Shown: piece after piece, positions 10,007 through 19,529 of the stretch
Position numbering within the stretch: the stretch's first letter is position 1
Layout of the letters: each line of letters opens with the position of its first letter
Assembly (NCBI GenBank): GCA_025766275.1
Contig: JAFKAC010000002.1
Span: 1,302,001 to 1,366,000, forward strand
DNA from: Lactarius indigo
Taxonomy: Eukaryota > Basidiomycota > Agaricomycetes > Russulales > Russulaceae
Reading direction: 5' to 3'
Length of the DNA: 64,000 nucleotides
Translations under genes and position numbers: made by a program
Notes under the pieces: model-generated
Databases searched by the model: none
What the model was told of the DNA's origin: nothing
The model's input: only the letters and a program-made list of their open reading frames with translations

Positions 10007-13000
10007 ACCCATCGGCCTGGGTGAGGGCAGTTAATTGTAACAGTGTAATCATGACTCGCTATCGTTCTATGAGAGTTCCAGTATCGATTCGCACCAGTTA
10101 CGCAATGGCCGACATACGCGCTTTAGTGGATTCAGGAGCAACCCACTGCTTTATGAAACCATCATTCGCAAAAAGGATGGGACTGGGGACCAAACTACTC
10201 GATGTCCCAAAGAAAATATGGAATATTGACAACACTGAAAACAAGTCGGGGCGTATTACTCATTATACCGACGTTGACGTCCAAACTAAAGGAATTCACA
10301 AGGAGATACGCTTCCTCATCACCGACATTGGCAACGAAGACATCGTATTAGGATACCCCTGGCTCGCCATTTACGACCCGCACATCAAATGGTCACAAGC
10401 CGCCATCCATGAAGATATGCTCCCCATCGTTATCCGCTCGACCAATCCCTACATCAAAACGGCAACGATTGCAGCGGCCACCTCTCAACGTGACGACTAT
10501 GAAATTGTGCACTCGTGTGTTATCACAGACGAACAACGACAACAATTTGAAGAAGTCTGTCAAATTAGAGCCACCGCCACTGACCTCGCCATTGCTGCTC
10601 AGCAGTATGTTACTAAAGCTGAGTTACCCCCCGAGTATCGCGAATTTGAACGTCTCTTCAGTGAAGAGGCATCGGACAGGTTTCCACCCAGCAGGCCCTG
10701 GGATCATGCCATCGAATTCAAACCGGGAACAGCAGATGCCATTGACTGCAAAATATACCCCATGACTCAGGAAGAAGACAAGAAACTGCGCGAATGGATT
10801 GATGAACAACTAAAAAAGGGATACATACGACCCTCTAAATCTCCATATGCCTCGTCCTTCTTTTTCATTAAAAAGAAGGACGGTAAGTTGCGGCCCGTAC
10901 AGGACTACCGAAAAATCAACGCTGTTACTATCCGCAATCAATACCCACTTCCCCTCATCTCTGACCTTATCACTGACCTCAGTAATGCCCACATCTATAC
11001 CAAGCTCGACGTACGATGGGGGTACAACAACATACGCATCAAAGAAGGGGACGAGGAAAAAGCGGCGTTTAAAACGCGATATGGATTATTTGAACCAACG
11101 GTGATGTTTTTCGGCTTGACCAATTCTCCAGCAACGTTCCAGACTATGATGAACTTCATCTTCAGGGACATCATCGCAAAGCACGAAAAACGCGGCACCG
11201 TTATTCGGGTTTACATGGACGACATCGGCATCGCTACGGGTCTTACTCACTCCTTATCAGATCACATCGAGGCAGTGAAAGACGTTCTCCGCGTATCCGC
11301 GGAACATGACTTATATTACAAACTCGAGAAATGTCTCTTCCACTCCCCGCGTATGGATTACCTGGGGGTAATCCTTGAAAAGGGGGTGACACGCATGGAC
11401 CCTGTCAAAATTTCGGGCATTAAAGACTGGCCCACACCAACCAAGGTCAAGGACGTCTGCTCTTTTCTTGGTTTTTGCAATTTTTACCGACCTTTCATAC
11501 AAGGTTTCGCAACCAAAGCACGCCCTCTCAACAAACTCACTCGCAAAGACACCGAATGGCGCTGGGGAACTGAGGAAGAGAAAGCATTCCAAGACCTCAA
11601 AACCCTCGTCACCAGCGAACCTGTTCTTGCACACCCTGATCTTACACAGCAATTCGAACTAGAAGTCGATGCGTCTGGATTCGCCACTGGAGCCGTTCTC
11701 CTCCAGCGTAAAGCTGACGGCAAGCGACACCCTATTGGCTACTACTCGTCTACCCTCAACGAGGCCGAACGCAATTACGACATATACGACCTTGAACTCC
11801 TGGCAATCGTCAAAGCCTTTCGTCACTGGAGACCCCTTCTAGCAGGGTCTCCTCACAAAATCAAAGTATTTTCGGACCATCTCAACTTACAATACTGGAA
11901 ATCGCCGCAAAAGATTAGTAGGCGCGTAGCCAGGGAAGTACTCGAACTTTCGGAATACGACTTCGAGATTCACCACATAAAAGGGACTTCTAACGGTCGT
12001 GCCGACGCACTATCACGAAGACCAGATTACGATCAGGGAGAAAATGACAACGAAGGAGTAATTGTATTACCGGAAAGCGTCTTCGCACGTGCCACCACGC
12101 TGGAAGAACCACGACATCCACACTGGAGACCGGAGATCCTACCGGTGGAAATGACGCCAGAACACCCTATCTACGAACAGGATACAGCTAAGTTGAAACC
12201 CTGGGTTGACGCTCACAAGCTAAAAGACATCGAAGGGACATGGTATAAGGACGGACGCCGAGTGGTCACCGGCGGTATCCATGACAAACGCACCATTATT
12301 GCCGCTCACCACGACTCCCCCGTCTATGGCCACCCAGGCATCAAACGCACTCTTCAACTTACTGAACGACACTACTGGTGGCCGCAAATGAAAAACGACG
12401 TCACCGATTATGTCAAAGGCTGTGCGGAGTGTCAGCGGCACAAAGTCAATCTCCGACCAATCAGAGCGCCCCTACAACCTATCTACCCTAAACCGGAAGC
12501 CCTGCCTTTCGAGACTATTGCAGTGGACTTTATTACCAAACTCCCCGTCTCTCGCGGTTACGACTCTATTCTCACAGTGACGGATCACGATTGCACCAAA
12601 GCCGCTGTTTTCATCCCTTGTAATGAAGAGATAACAGCCGAAGGAACGGCTGCCCTGTATGTCTCTCACGTCTTTCCACGATTCGGACTCCCCTCGCGCG
12701 TTATCAGTGACCGAGACCCCCGCTTCGCATCCAAGTTTATGCGAGAGATATGTAAAATCCTTGGCATCAGCCAAAATATCTCAACCGCCTACCATCCCAG
12801 AACTGACGGCCAATCGGAGCGAACAAATCAATGGCTAGAACAATATCTCCGCTTCTGGGTAAATGAGCGACAAGACGACTGGGTCCGCTATCTGCCTATG
12901 GCGGAATTCACGCATAACAATTGGCCTAATGAAACCACACGGGAGTCCCCCTTCTTTCTCTTATCTGGATTCAACCCTCGCGCTGATTGGACCGATAGGC

Positions 13001-14778
13001 CTTCCCCTATCCCACAAGTGTCGTTAAGACTAGACCAATTCAAGCAAGCGCGACAGCGCGCTTTCTCCTGCATGCTCCGGGCGCAAAAGTCATGGGTCAA
13101 ACACAAAGATACGCCCAAGTTCAAAGAAGGAGATCTCGTATGGCTAGAAGGACGCCACTTACGCACCCATCAACCAACCGCAAAACTAGCGGCTAAGCGA
13201 CACGGGCCATTTAAGGTCATCCAGGTGATGTCCCCTGTCAACTATCGCCTCGAACTTCCCACGCAGTGGAGCATCCATGATGTCTTCCACATAGATCTTC
13301 TCACGCCTTATCGCGAAACACCCACGCACGGACCAAACTATCAGCGCCCACCACCTGATTTGGTCGATAACGAAGAAGAATACGAGGTCGAGAAGATTCT
13401 AGACTCTCGGCGATTCGGCAGAAGGCGTCGGCTCCAGTACCTCGTCAAATGGAAGGGCTATCCAGACTCAGACAATCAGTGGATAGATAAGGATGACGTA
13501 TTTGCCGACGAAGCCGTTCGGGAGTTCAAACATTCCAATCCCGACCGAGAAACGCATATAAGGACGACCTCTTGCCGCGATAAGTCTCCAACTCCCATTC
13601 ATCCCATGTCCTCTACTCGATGCAATGACCAGCTTGCCCTCCTCTCTACCCTCGTCAACGACTCCTCCGCCACGCTTGTCGACCCCGACACCGCCGACAA
13701 CACCGCAGCCATTAGAGTTGCAGATGGAAGCCGTCCCTCCGTGCAGCATGAGGAAGACGGCCCTATCACTAGCGAAGAACTGCACCAGACACTGCAACGA
13801 TTCCCTATGCCCGTACAGGGAATTGTCGACGACGATCCAGCAACAACTCAACCAGCACCTCCGCCAATGTACGCCCTCACAAACCCCAACACCGGTGAGC
13901 CCGAAGTCTTCCTCACCGAAGACGAGTTGTTTCGGCTTCAAGCAGCTGTCCCGCGCGGTGAAACCACCGGACGCCATGCAGAAGTACGAGCAAGAATGGA
14001 AAGAAACGGCGGCGCGGTGGCAGCGGGAGCAACTGCATATCGCCGCCTGCCGACGACGAATGATGAAGGAACGGAAGGAGTATTGGACGAAGATGAGGAT
14101 GAAGACGAGCTTGGAGACCATTACCCCATCAGGCACGCATTCCTTAACCATGAATTCTACGCTGAAGATCCAGCCGCCACTCCCTACCTCGTCGACGCAG
14201 CGGGGGGGCCTTTACACCGAGGACGAGTCGCCGTGGCACAAGCGGCTCGTTATACACCAATGGGGGAGCAAGACCCAGCAACCAGAGCAGTCGTCCCTGA
14301 GGGGTTCCGGGTCAATCGAGGACCCGATTACGCTCCGTTCCCGATCAAACTCCCCAACGGACCGACGGTACAAGCATCCCACGTACAGGTTATCCGAGGA
14401 GGAGACCCCTTCGTACTCGGACTAGCTCCGGGGTCGGGTTTCCTCTATGGTAAACCTCTCTACGCCACTCCGCATCTCCCCAAGAACAATCGTGCTTTCA
14501 TCCCACACGAGGAGTATTTCATGCTCCGCGATCGACACCCCACAGACCTGCTGCTTATGCGCATTGGGGATGTCACTCTCACCCAAGAATTGCGCCGGTT
14601 CCGGCAATTCGCTTTTGCCGAAGACCAGTTGGAGAAGCGGATACGGCAATTGCGGCTAGAACAGGAGATGGTGGTCCAAGACAAAAAGGACAGTCTTTAT
14701 CGTTTGGAACGCGCTAACCTATTGGCAAGGATGGAAGACGAAGCAGAACGGATGAGGCAAGAGTCGGTAGCGGATTAG
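9976..14778 (+). CDS. pol: Pol polyprotein: protease, RT, RNase H, integrase, chromodomain plus C-terminal extension
   Basis: The 1600-codon frame lies -1 relative to gag and overlaps it by 31 nt. Residues counted from the ATG at 9976: aspartic protease DSGA at 52-55; reverse transcriptase about 225-480 with YMDD at 413-416; RNase H with acidic D565 in VDASG and IYDLELLA downstream; integrase HHCC with C816/C819; DD35E at D851, D912, E948 (TDGQSER). A GPF module (AKRHGPFKVIQV) and a chromodomain at about 1135-1185 (YEVEKILDSRR...YLVKWKGYP) follow, expected to target H3K9-methylated chromatin. Residues ~1190-1600 are an unusual extension with acidic runs (DEDEDEDEL) and a C-terminal charged coiled-coil-like segment. 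No stop or frame break; all catalytic residues are present. Confidence 0.95.
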   Translation: MEKGGFSGRLNPSAWVRAVNCNSVIMTRYRSMRVPVSIRTSYAMADIRALVDSGATHCFMKPSFAKRMGLGTKLLDVPKKIWNIDNTENKSGRITHYTDVDVQTKGIHKEIRFLITDIGNEDIVLGYPWLAIYDPHIKWSQAAIHEDMLPIVIRSTNPYIKTATIAAATSQRDDYEIVHSCVITDEQRQQFEEVCQIRATATDLAIAAQQYVTKAELPPEYREFERLFSEEASDRFPPSRPWDHAIEFKPGTADAIDCKIYPMTQEEDKKLREWIDEQLKKGYIRPSKSPYASSFFFIKKKDGKLRPVQDYRKINAVTIRNQYPLPLISDLITDLSNAHIYTKLDVRWGYNNIRIKEGDEEKAAFKTRYGLFEPTVMFFGLTNSPATFQTMMNFIFRDIIAKHEKRGTVIRVYMDDIGIATGLTHSLSDHIEAVKDVLRVSAEHDLYYKLEKCLFHSPRMDYLGVILEKGVTRMDPVKISGIKDWPTPTKVKDVCSFLGFCNFYRPFIQGFATKARPLNKLTRKDTEWRWGTEEEKAFQDLKTLVTSEPVLAHPDLTQQFELEVDASGFATGAVLLQRKADGKRHPIGYYSSTLNEAERNYDIYDLELLAIVKAFRHWRPLLAGSPHKIKVFSDHLNLQYWKSPQKISRRVAREVLELSEYDFEIHHIKGTSNGRADALSRRPDYDQGENDNEGVIVLPESVFARATTLEEPRHPHWRPEILPVEMTPEHPIYEQDTAKLKPWVDAHKLKDIEGTWYKDGRRVVTGGIHDKRTIIAAHHDSPVYGHPGIKRTLQLTERHYWWPQMKNDVTDYVKGCAECQRHKVNLRPIRAPLQPIYPKPEALPFETIAVDFITKLPVSRGYDSILTVTDHDCTKAAVFIPCNEEITAEGTAALYVSHVFPRFGLPSRVISDRDPRFASKFMREICKILGISQNISTAYHPRTDGQSERTNQWLEQYLRFWVNERQDDWVRYLPMAEFTHNNWPNETTRESPFFLLSGFNPRADWTDRPSPIPQVSLRLDQFKQARQRAFSCMLRAQKSWVKHKDTPKFKEGDLVWLEGRHLRTHQPTAKLAAKRHGPFKVIQVMSPVNYRLELPTQWSIHDVFHIDLLTPYRETPTHGPNYQRPPPDLVDNEEEYEVEKILDSRRFGRRRRLQYLVKWKGYPDSDNQWIDKDDVFADEAVREFKHSNPDRETHIRTTSCRDKSPTPIHPMSSTRCNDQLALLSTLVNDSSATLVDPDTADNTAAIRVADGSRPSVQHEEDGPITSEELHQTLQRFPMPVQGIVDDDPATTQPAPPPMYALTNPNTGEPEVFLTEDELFRLQAAVPRGETTGRHAEVRARMERNGGAVAAGATAYRRLPTTNDEGTEGVLDEDEDEDELGDHYPIRHAFLNHEFYAEDPAATPYLVDAAGGPLHRGRVAVAQAARYTPMGEQDPATRAVVPEGFRVNRGPDYAPFPIKLPNGPTVQASHVQVIRGGDPFVLGLAPGSGFLYGKPLYATPHLPKNNRAFIPHEEYFMLRDRHPTDLLLMRIGDVTLTQELRRFRQFAFAEDQLEKRIRQLRLEQEMVVQDKKDSLYRLERANLLARMEDEAERMRQESVAD
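9988..9994 (+). promoter_or_regulatory. Probable -1 ribosomal frameshift heptamer at the gag-pol overlap
   Basis: GGGTTTT, read in the gag frame as G GGT TTT, fits the X XXY YYZ rule. It lies 9 nt before the gag TGA (10004-10006). Slipping back one base gives GGG TTT TCA, exactly the pol frame. A short stem (CAGG ACG CCTG) follows at 9995-10005. Position and frame both fit; function is inferred. Confidence 0.65.
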
Positions 14779-14797
14779 TGAGGTGGGCCTCACTCCT

Positions 14798-14810
14798 GAA
14801 AAGGGGGTGA
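14798..14810 (+). other. Polypurine tract
   Basis: GAAAAGGGGGTGA lies directly before the 3' LTR, the expected place for the plus-strand primer of a retrotransposon. Nearly all purine. Confidence 0.85.
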
Positions 14811-15319
14811 TGTTACGGTACGGACTTGATGACTCATTACACACGACTCATGACCGGTTATGACTACGGTCCGGTATTGATATTAGTCATGGACTCTTAC
14901 ATCGTATCAGTCAGCATAGTAGTTCGCATGTGATTGTGACTCATGTATGACTCATTCCTAGGATAGCTGTACTAGGGTTCGAGCTAGTTACGCTATTGGT
15001 TACCTACTATTCCAGCGGCGCTTTAAAGCCCGCGTGTATTTGTATAAGTAGTCGACTCGGAAGACCAAGAGTCCCCATCTTGGTCTTCTTCAATCCACCT
15101 TCTGATTCGTCTCTTGTCTGCCTTAGTCTTCGACTAAGCGTGCCTCCTCTAAGTGTCCACCAAGGGACACTTCTCTTTATCCTTTCGCTGCAGAGTGTGC
15201 CAGTGTGCCCCTGTTCAGCCTGCGTTGGGTTGACACGTGATCCCCATTCGCCTAACTTTCGCTAAGTCGATTACGCCTTTCACGAGTCCAAGTCGGACTA
15301 ACGCCGGTGGAGCGTAACA
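14811..15319 (+). repeat. 3' LTR
   Basis: 509 bp, matching the 5' LTR with one visible difference (G against A near 15236). Followed by CACGA at 15320-15324, the right copy of the target duplication. Confidence 0.95.
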
Positions 15320-15324
15320 CACGA

Positions 15325-15852
15325 CCACTGGGGGTCCAACGCAAGCCGGTCGAGCAGCACATACCACGACGACGACGTGACCGCGACGGAGGTGATGGCA
15401 GGGAAGGGGGAAGTACTCCGCCAACGCGGCCACGAGCCCCGATTTGCGATATTGGTGGCGGCGTACTTTATTCGCCTAGCACCCCGACCGCGCCTCGACG
15501 ACGATGGTGGCGGCGGTGGCATGTAGTTACTTACTTCTAGTTTACTCGTAGTAGATTTCGTTTTTTTTTTTTTTTGTTTTTTTTTTTGCAATAAATGGAT
15601 TTTCTGCACGCAAAAAATGACTTGAAGTGACTGTCGGACGACTTGTACCGGACTTGGGATGACTATGGAATGACAAAAATCGACTTGAAATGGTCATCAG
15701 ACGACTCAGATTTGCCCGCATATTGACTCCGACAAAGTGATAGTCACGGGTAGTCGACAATGACTAAAATCGACTAAATATGGATTATTTGCAAGATTTC
15801 TGAGTTTTGTCGACTACAGCCGACTAATAGCGGACTTTCCTTTTTTACTGAG
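15325..15852 (-). repeat. Right inverted arm, outer part
   Basis: Inverted copy of about 6451 back to 5925. It ends TTTTTTACTGAG at 15852 and includes the T-rich tract matching the A-rich tract of the left arm. With 7212-7506 it makes an 823-bp arm. Confidence 0.9.
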
Positions 15853-15859
15853 TATCACA

Positions 15860-16015
15860 GGTCGCAATGTCACGGTAACTCTGCGTCAGCCATACCGTAA
15901 CTTGAGCTCGAGCCCAACAGGCCTTCCGATATTCAACACGATTTCGGGGACCTTTTTGGTGTTGACGCAGTTCCAAACTTCAAGTTTGAAGGAAAAAATT
16001 AGGAGAAACAATGCT
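15860..16015 (-). pseudogene. F-box-like protein fragment, right of the transposon
   Basis: On the minus strand this reads KLEVWNCVNTKKVPEIVLN followed by IGRPVGLELKLR. It resembles the segment after the F-box in basidiomycete F-box proteins, where LWxxIxxxxxPxxVxxxLxRxxxxPLxL is common. A stop follows within a few codons. With 5610-5915 on the same strand it may be the upstream half of one gene split by the foldback element. The assignment is tentative. Confidence 0.3.
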
Positions 16016-16640
16016 CAGGTTATCGTTCGACAAGGAAATTCAATGGCTATCGTGAAATGGAGATCGTACAGATTCGTACTTTTTTCTGGGCATCTCTTCA
16101 ATCTCTGACGTACAGTGGCATCGACCGCGCAACACCAAGAGCCCACACAGATGCTGATGTCGATGCCGCGGAGCTGTGACTAAGAAGATGACGGCATATA
16201 TCCGCGGGATCACACTCCCGTAACAACTTACAGAAATCCTTTAGTCTTCCTGACTACAGCCTAGTCATGGGCAAGAATGTCATCGATCGGTGAGAACAGT
16301 GAGGGAGAAGCACTGTACAGGTTGCGCCGGACTGCAAAAGCCACGAAGCCGCGATATAAAAGAAAGGTAGAGCGCAAAGGCCGCGGGCAATTCCAGCCAC
16401 GTAGGGCGAAATAGCCCCTTAAAGCATCATCACAGCCTTAGTCTTGTTCTTAGTGACTACAAGCAGCAGCGTTGTTACGCCTGAGGCTGAGCTCCTCTGT
16501 GTCCTTTTCAAGGCCCTTCTCTTCTATGGATCCAAAATACAAGCAGCTCCTTGCCGAAACCATCATCTTTTGACTGATGCATGGCTAGCTGTCGAGGCCT
16601 GTGACTTCTCCTGTTTCTGACCATTATAAACCTTGCGCGG
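16016..16640. other. A3 upstream flank
   Basis: No gene seen. From about 16490 the sequence resembles the 5' flanks of A1 and A2 (CTATGGATCCAAAATACAAG, then CTGTCGAGGCC). 16016-16490 has no recognised content. Confidence 0.45.
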
Positions 16641-17356
16641 TATCTATCTTGGTCCTTACCTCCTTGTCCAATCTGCTCCTCATAGGCTCAGCTCGTGCAC
16701 AGGTTAACGCGTACCTTCCCCCTGGCCTTCTCAAGAAATCTCATTAACAATACACACACAGACCGGTGACAACTGGAACCGTGAGGTGTGAGACCTTGTG
16801 CTCTGCTCACACCTATATTCATACTGTGTCGTTGTCCAGGCTAATGGCTTGGATTGACTCCTCAACGACGATCTTGATCAACAGGGAGACCCCAACGTCC
16901 AGCGCATTGGGGTCCGACTCACAGTTGACCTCGGACTCGCCCAGGAATAGCTTCTGTAACCCCATAAGAATTGCGGGGGTTGTTGTCGGTGGATTCGTCG
17001 GTGCAGCCTTGATCGTCTGCGTCGTGCTGTGGTTCCGCTGTCGTTGTGCTCGTTCTGTTCCTTCTGCCCCAAATGTGGATCCCGAAAGTGGCGAGAAGGA
17101 ACCGCCGCCACCTCCACCCCGTCCCCTTGCCGAAGGAACATCAAAATTTCATGTCAGTCTTGATTCTCTATCACTTTTACCCCCACCACTGTGAGACAGA
17201 GTTACAAATGTTCTGATCTTGTATACTCCCCAGGACCCTTCGGATCCATCGACGTACCCGAGAAAAGAGTACCTGTCAGTGGGTGAACCGAGCCTCAGCT
17301 GCACTAGCTCCCCGCATTCGAACGACCGCGGGTACAGCGGTCTACCAGAGGTGTGA
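16641..17356 (+). pseudogene. A3: membrane protein remnant without ectodomain
   Basis: Third paralogue. The start codon is gone: where A2 has GCGCAATGCTC this copy has GCGCGGTATC. The signal-peptide stretch (ending GSARAQV) is joined directly to the sequence before the GDNWN exon. All Cys-rich exons are therefore deleted. The membrane segment (IAGVVVGGFVGAALIVCVVLWF) and the acidic/proline-rich tail (ESGEKEPPPPPP) remain open, and the last exon ends GLPEV before the TGA at 17354. A short product from an internal ATG cannot be excluded, but a pseudogene is far more likely. Confidence 0.7.
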
Positions 17357-19529
17357 GTTAATGCGCCTCCTCTTTCCTCGCAAACTGGATGGGGACTCTG
17401 GCGTGTTCTCTTCGTTCAAGTATTGTGGTCTACAGTTATTTCTTACTCATGTTTCTCGGATGAGTGATTCAGGTACTGGTTGTGGGTATACGATTCCGGC
17501 TCCTTGAAGTATATTGTTGACGCGGAGAGAGTGATGTGCGGCTATTCGTTGGTGACACGTGTTACTGAGCTTTGTTGTCGAATTCGCACATATTTGATGC
17601 CTCTGGGACGAAAGGGGGCCTCGTGGCGGAAACCCCAGCGAAAAGATAATTGGGCTATGCCAAGGAAGCAGTCAGTGGCCCGTCGACTCCATTTACAGTA
17701 AAATCCAGCGTGGTTGTTCCGCCAAGGTACAAGATGCGAGGCACGTGGTGGTGATGGAAATGTGGTAGTGGCGCTGGCGGTCAGATAGGTAAGTCTCCTC
17801 TCAATGTAGCCCGCCAGTCTCACACTCAGAGCACAGCCGTGGTGGCGACACATCTCATCATTCATGTACTAGCTCTTTGCTTTCTGCCGGTCTGCCAATT
17901 GATCAATGGAGATGTGATGAGATGAAACGAATCCCATTGATTATTATTTAGCCAGACGAAGGAGAAGTGCACATCTCGCCAATGTGAACAGCTTCATGAT
18001 CTGCCGACAATTGATACTCCAGTACAGGGAGCAGGAACTCTTTTTACAAGCCGCCATCAAATCCGTTAAGAAAATTGACCGATTATGCATTTGCGCAAAA
18101 GCCAAAGTTAGGCGAACCCCCGGATCAGCGTTGCTGGTTCATTCTTGATTTGGATGATAGCCTCCATCATCTGGGCAGGTTCAATTGAGGCCAGTCTGTT
18201 GTTAGGCCTCAAGCAATTACTCCCGCACTAATCGAGGATGACGTAGGCGAGTGGTGAAGGTCTGATCGGTATAAAGTACTCGAATCTGGCGATCTACCTC
18301 AGGCTAGTTATCGTTTCGAGATCTGTCATCATCGTCCCGTTGACACGACATTCGCACATACAATGGAGGAACTGGCCAAAAGGCGGATACAGAAAGGCTA
18401 TAGAGGTGAGCCCATCCCTATCGCCCTTCTGTATCGTCCCGGCGACTTTCACACCCTTATGATGGCGATTTTTTTTGGAAGACACTGTCGATTTGGTGCC
18501 CCTGGAATTCGCTTGGGTTCTGTTATGGTGAACGGAAGATTGTTAATGAATTAATAAACGAAGGTGTTGCTAAATCCGAGGTTCGCGTGGCCGTCATTCT
18601 TAGTGCCTTCAGCTTCAGGCCAAGGCAGAACTACGAACGCTGCCGAACGACGAGAGGGTAGCAACTCGCTTGTGAAATAGTGCACCACTGACAGAACGGT
18701 TGTTTGATCCGACGCTTCTGCAGCGCGGCTGTCCTTTGATACCAGACGCAAACTTCTGCATGCTTCCAATGAAATCATTGAGTGGGGCCGATGGGAAACT
18801 GAGAATAGGCCCTCGGCCTCATAAGGTCGAACAGTGAACCCAATCTCTCAGCCGTGAGAAGATAACCAATTTAATACTACCTCAATCTGTACCATCTGCT
18901 TCTTATCAGTGACAGCATGCAAAGACATTTGATGGGCGCAGAAAAGAACTGAGTGCTTACCTTCACTGGAGTTGACGATTGACTACTGTACGCGGCGAGT
19001 GGCCGGCATGGCGGGTGTCCGCCTCCGCTTTTTTGATCGGAACTGTTGAGGTAGTCGTTAAAGCCCCAACTGTGTGATCTACGAAGGACTATAATAGCGC
19101 TGATTAAACGGTTATAGACATCCGTGCACATGCAGTAGGTTGCATCATGATATACGGAATTTAATTTCCAATATGTTAAGGCACCGGTGACCCCGGGACT
19201 TGTTCCCCCAAGTGCTTCCGGCTTTTCCCTAGGGCCAAACTCCGAGTCCGAGTGTTGGACTGGCAATCCCTATGTTCGTCGTCGTATCTTAAAGTTATAG
19301 CATTTTTCTAGACCTTGAGTTGCTCGTTTTCCTGGATTGTGGGATCGCTATCGTGATACGGTGATAGGGATGGGAAAAAGTTTCCTTTTTATTTTTAATT
19401 TTTCCCAGTGGCGGTGCAAAATAAGGTCGGGCACATGGCGCCATCAACATGAGCCATCACGTCCTCGGCTTAAATGGGGACCACGCTTGAGGGCTGTTTC
19501 CCCCGTATCCGACCACGGGGCCCTGCGCG
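17357..19529. other. A3-A4 spacer
   Basis: 17380-17980 is the co-duplicated A-family 3' flank (matches 2180-2740). From 18000 to about 19400 I see only short open frames and no recognisable protein, RNA or repeat. Confidence 0.5.

Larger units (their letters stand above)
7507..15319 (+). mobile_element. Ty3/Gypsy chromovirus LTR retrotransposon, apparently intact
   Basis: A 7813-bp element with two 509-bp LTRs (7507-8015, 14811-15319), ends TGTTACG...CGTAACA, and a CACGA target duplication. It has a gag frame, an overlapping pol frame and a purine tract before the right LTR. Domain order is Gag, zinc knuckle, protease, reverse transcriptase, RNase H, integrase, chromodomain. That order places it in the chromovirus branch of Ty3/Gypsy. 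I could detect only one LTR-LTR difference (CACATGATCC against CACGTGATCC). No stop or frame break interrupts pol. It therefore looks young and possibly active. The sequence just after the left LTR (TTAAGACCAAGATCC) does not match an obvious tRNA primer site. Confidence 0.95.
5925..15852. mobile_element. Non-autonomous foldback DNA transposon carrying a nested LTR retrotransposon
   Basis: The whole composite. Left arm is 5925-6746, spacer 6747-7211, and right arm 7212-7506 continuing at 15325-15852. A 7.8 kb Gypsy element with its 5-bp duplication is inserted in the right arm. Without the insert the element would be about 2.1 kb. It has no transposase, so it would depend on an enzyme supplied elsewhere. 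AGTC-rich subterminal repeats suggest a hAT-like relative, but the superfamily is not established. Confidence 0.8.

Noticed and set aside
13468..14151. 227-codon frame antisense to pol
   Set aside because: Complement of a strongly supported coding region; composition is that of a shadow frame.
13560..14778. Envelope-like gene in the Gypsy element
   Set aside because: The region is in the pol frame and shows no signal peptide, membrane helix or Cys pattern of an envelope protein.
5917..15860. 8-bp or TA target duplication around the foldback element
   Set aside because: Flanks (gtaatg against tatcac and shifted variants) do not match; none can be claimed.
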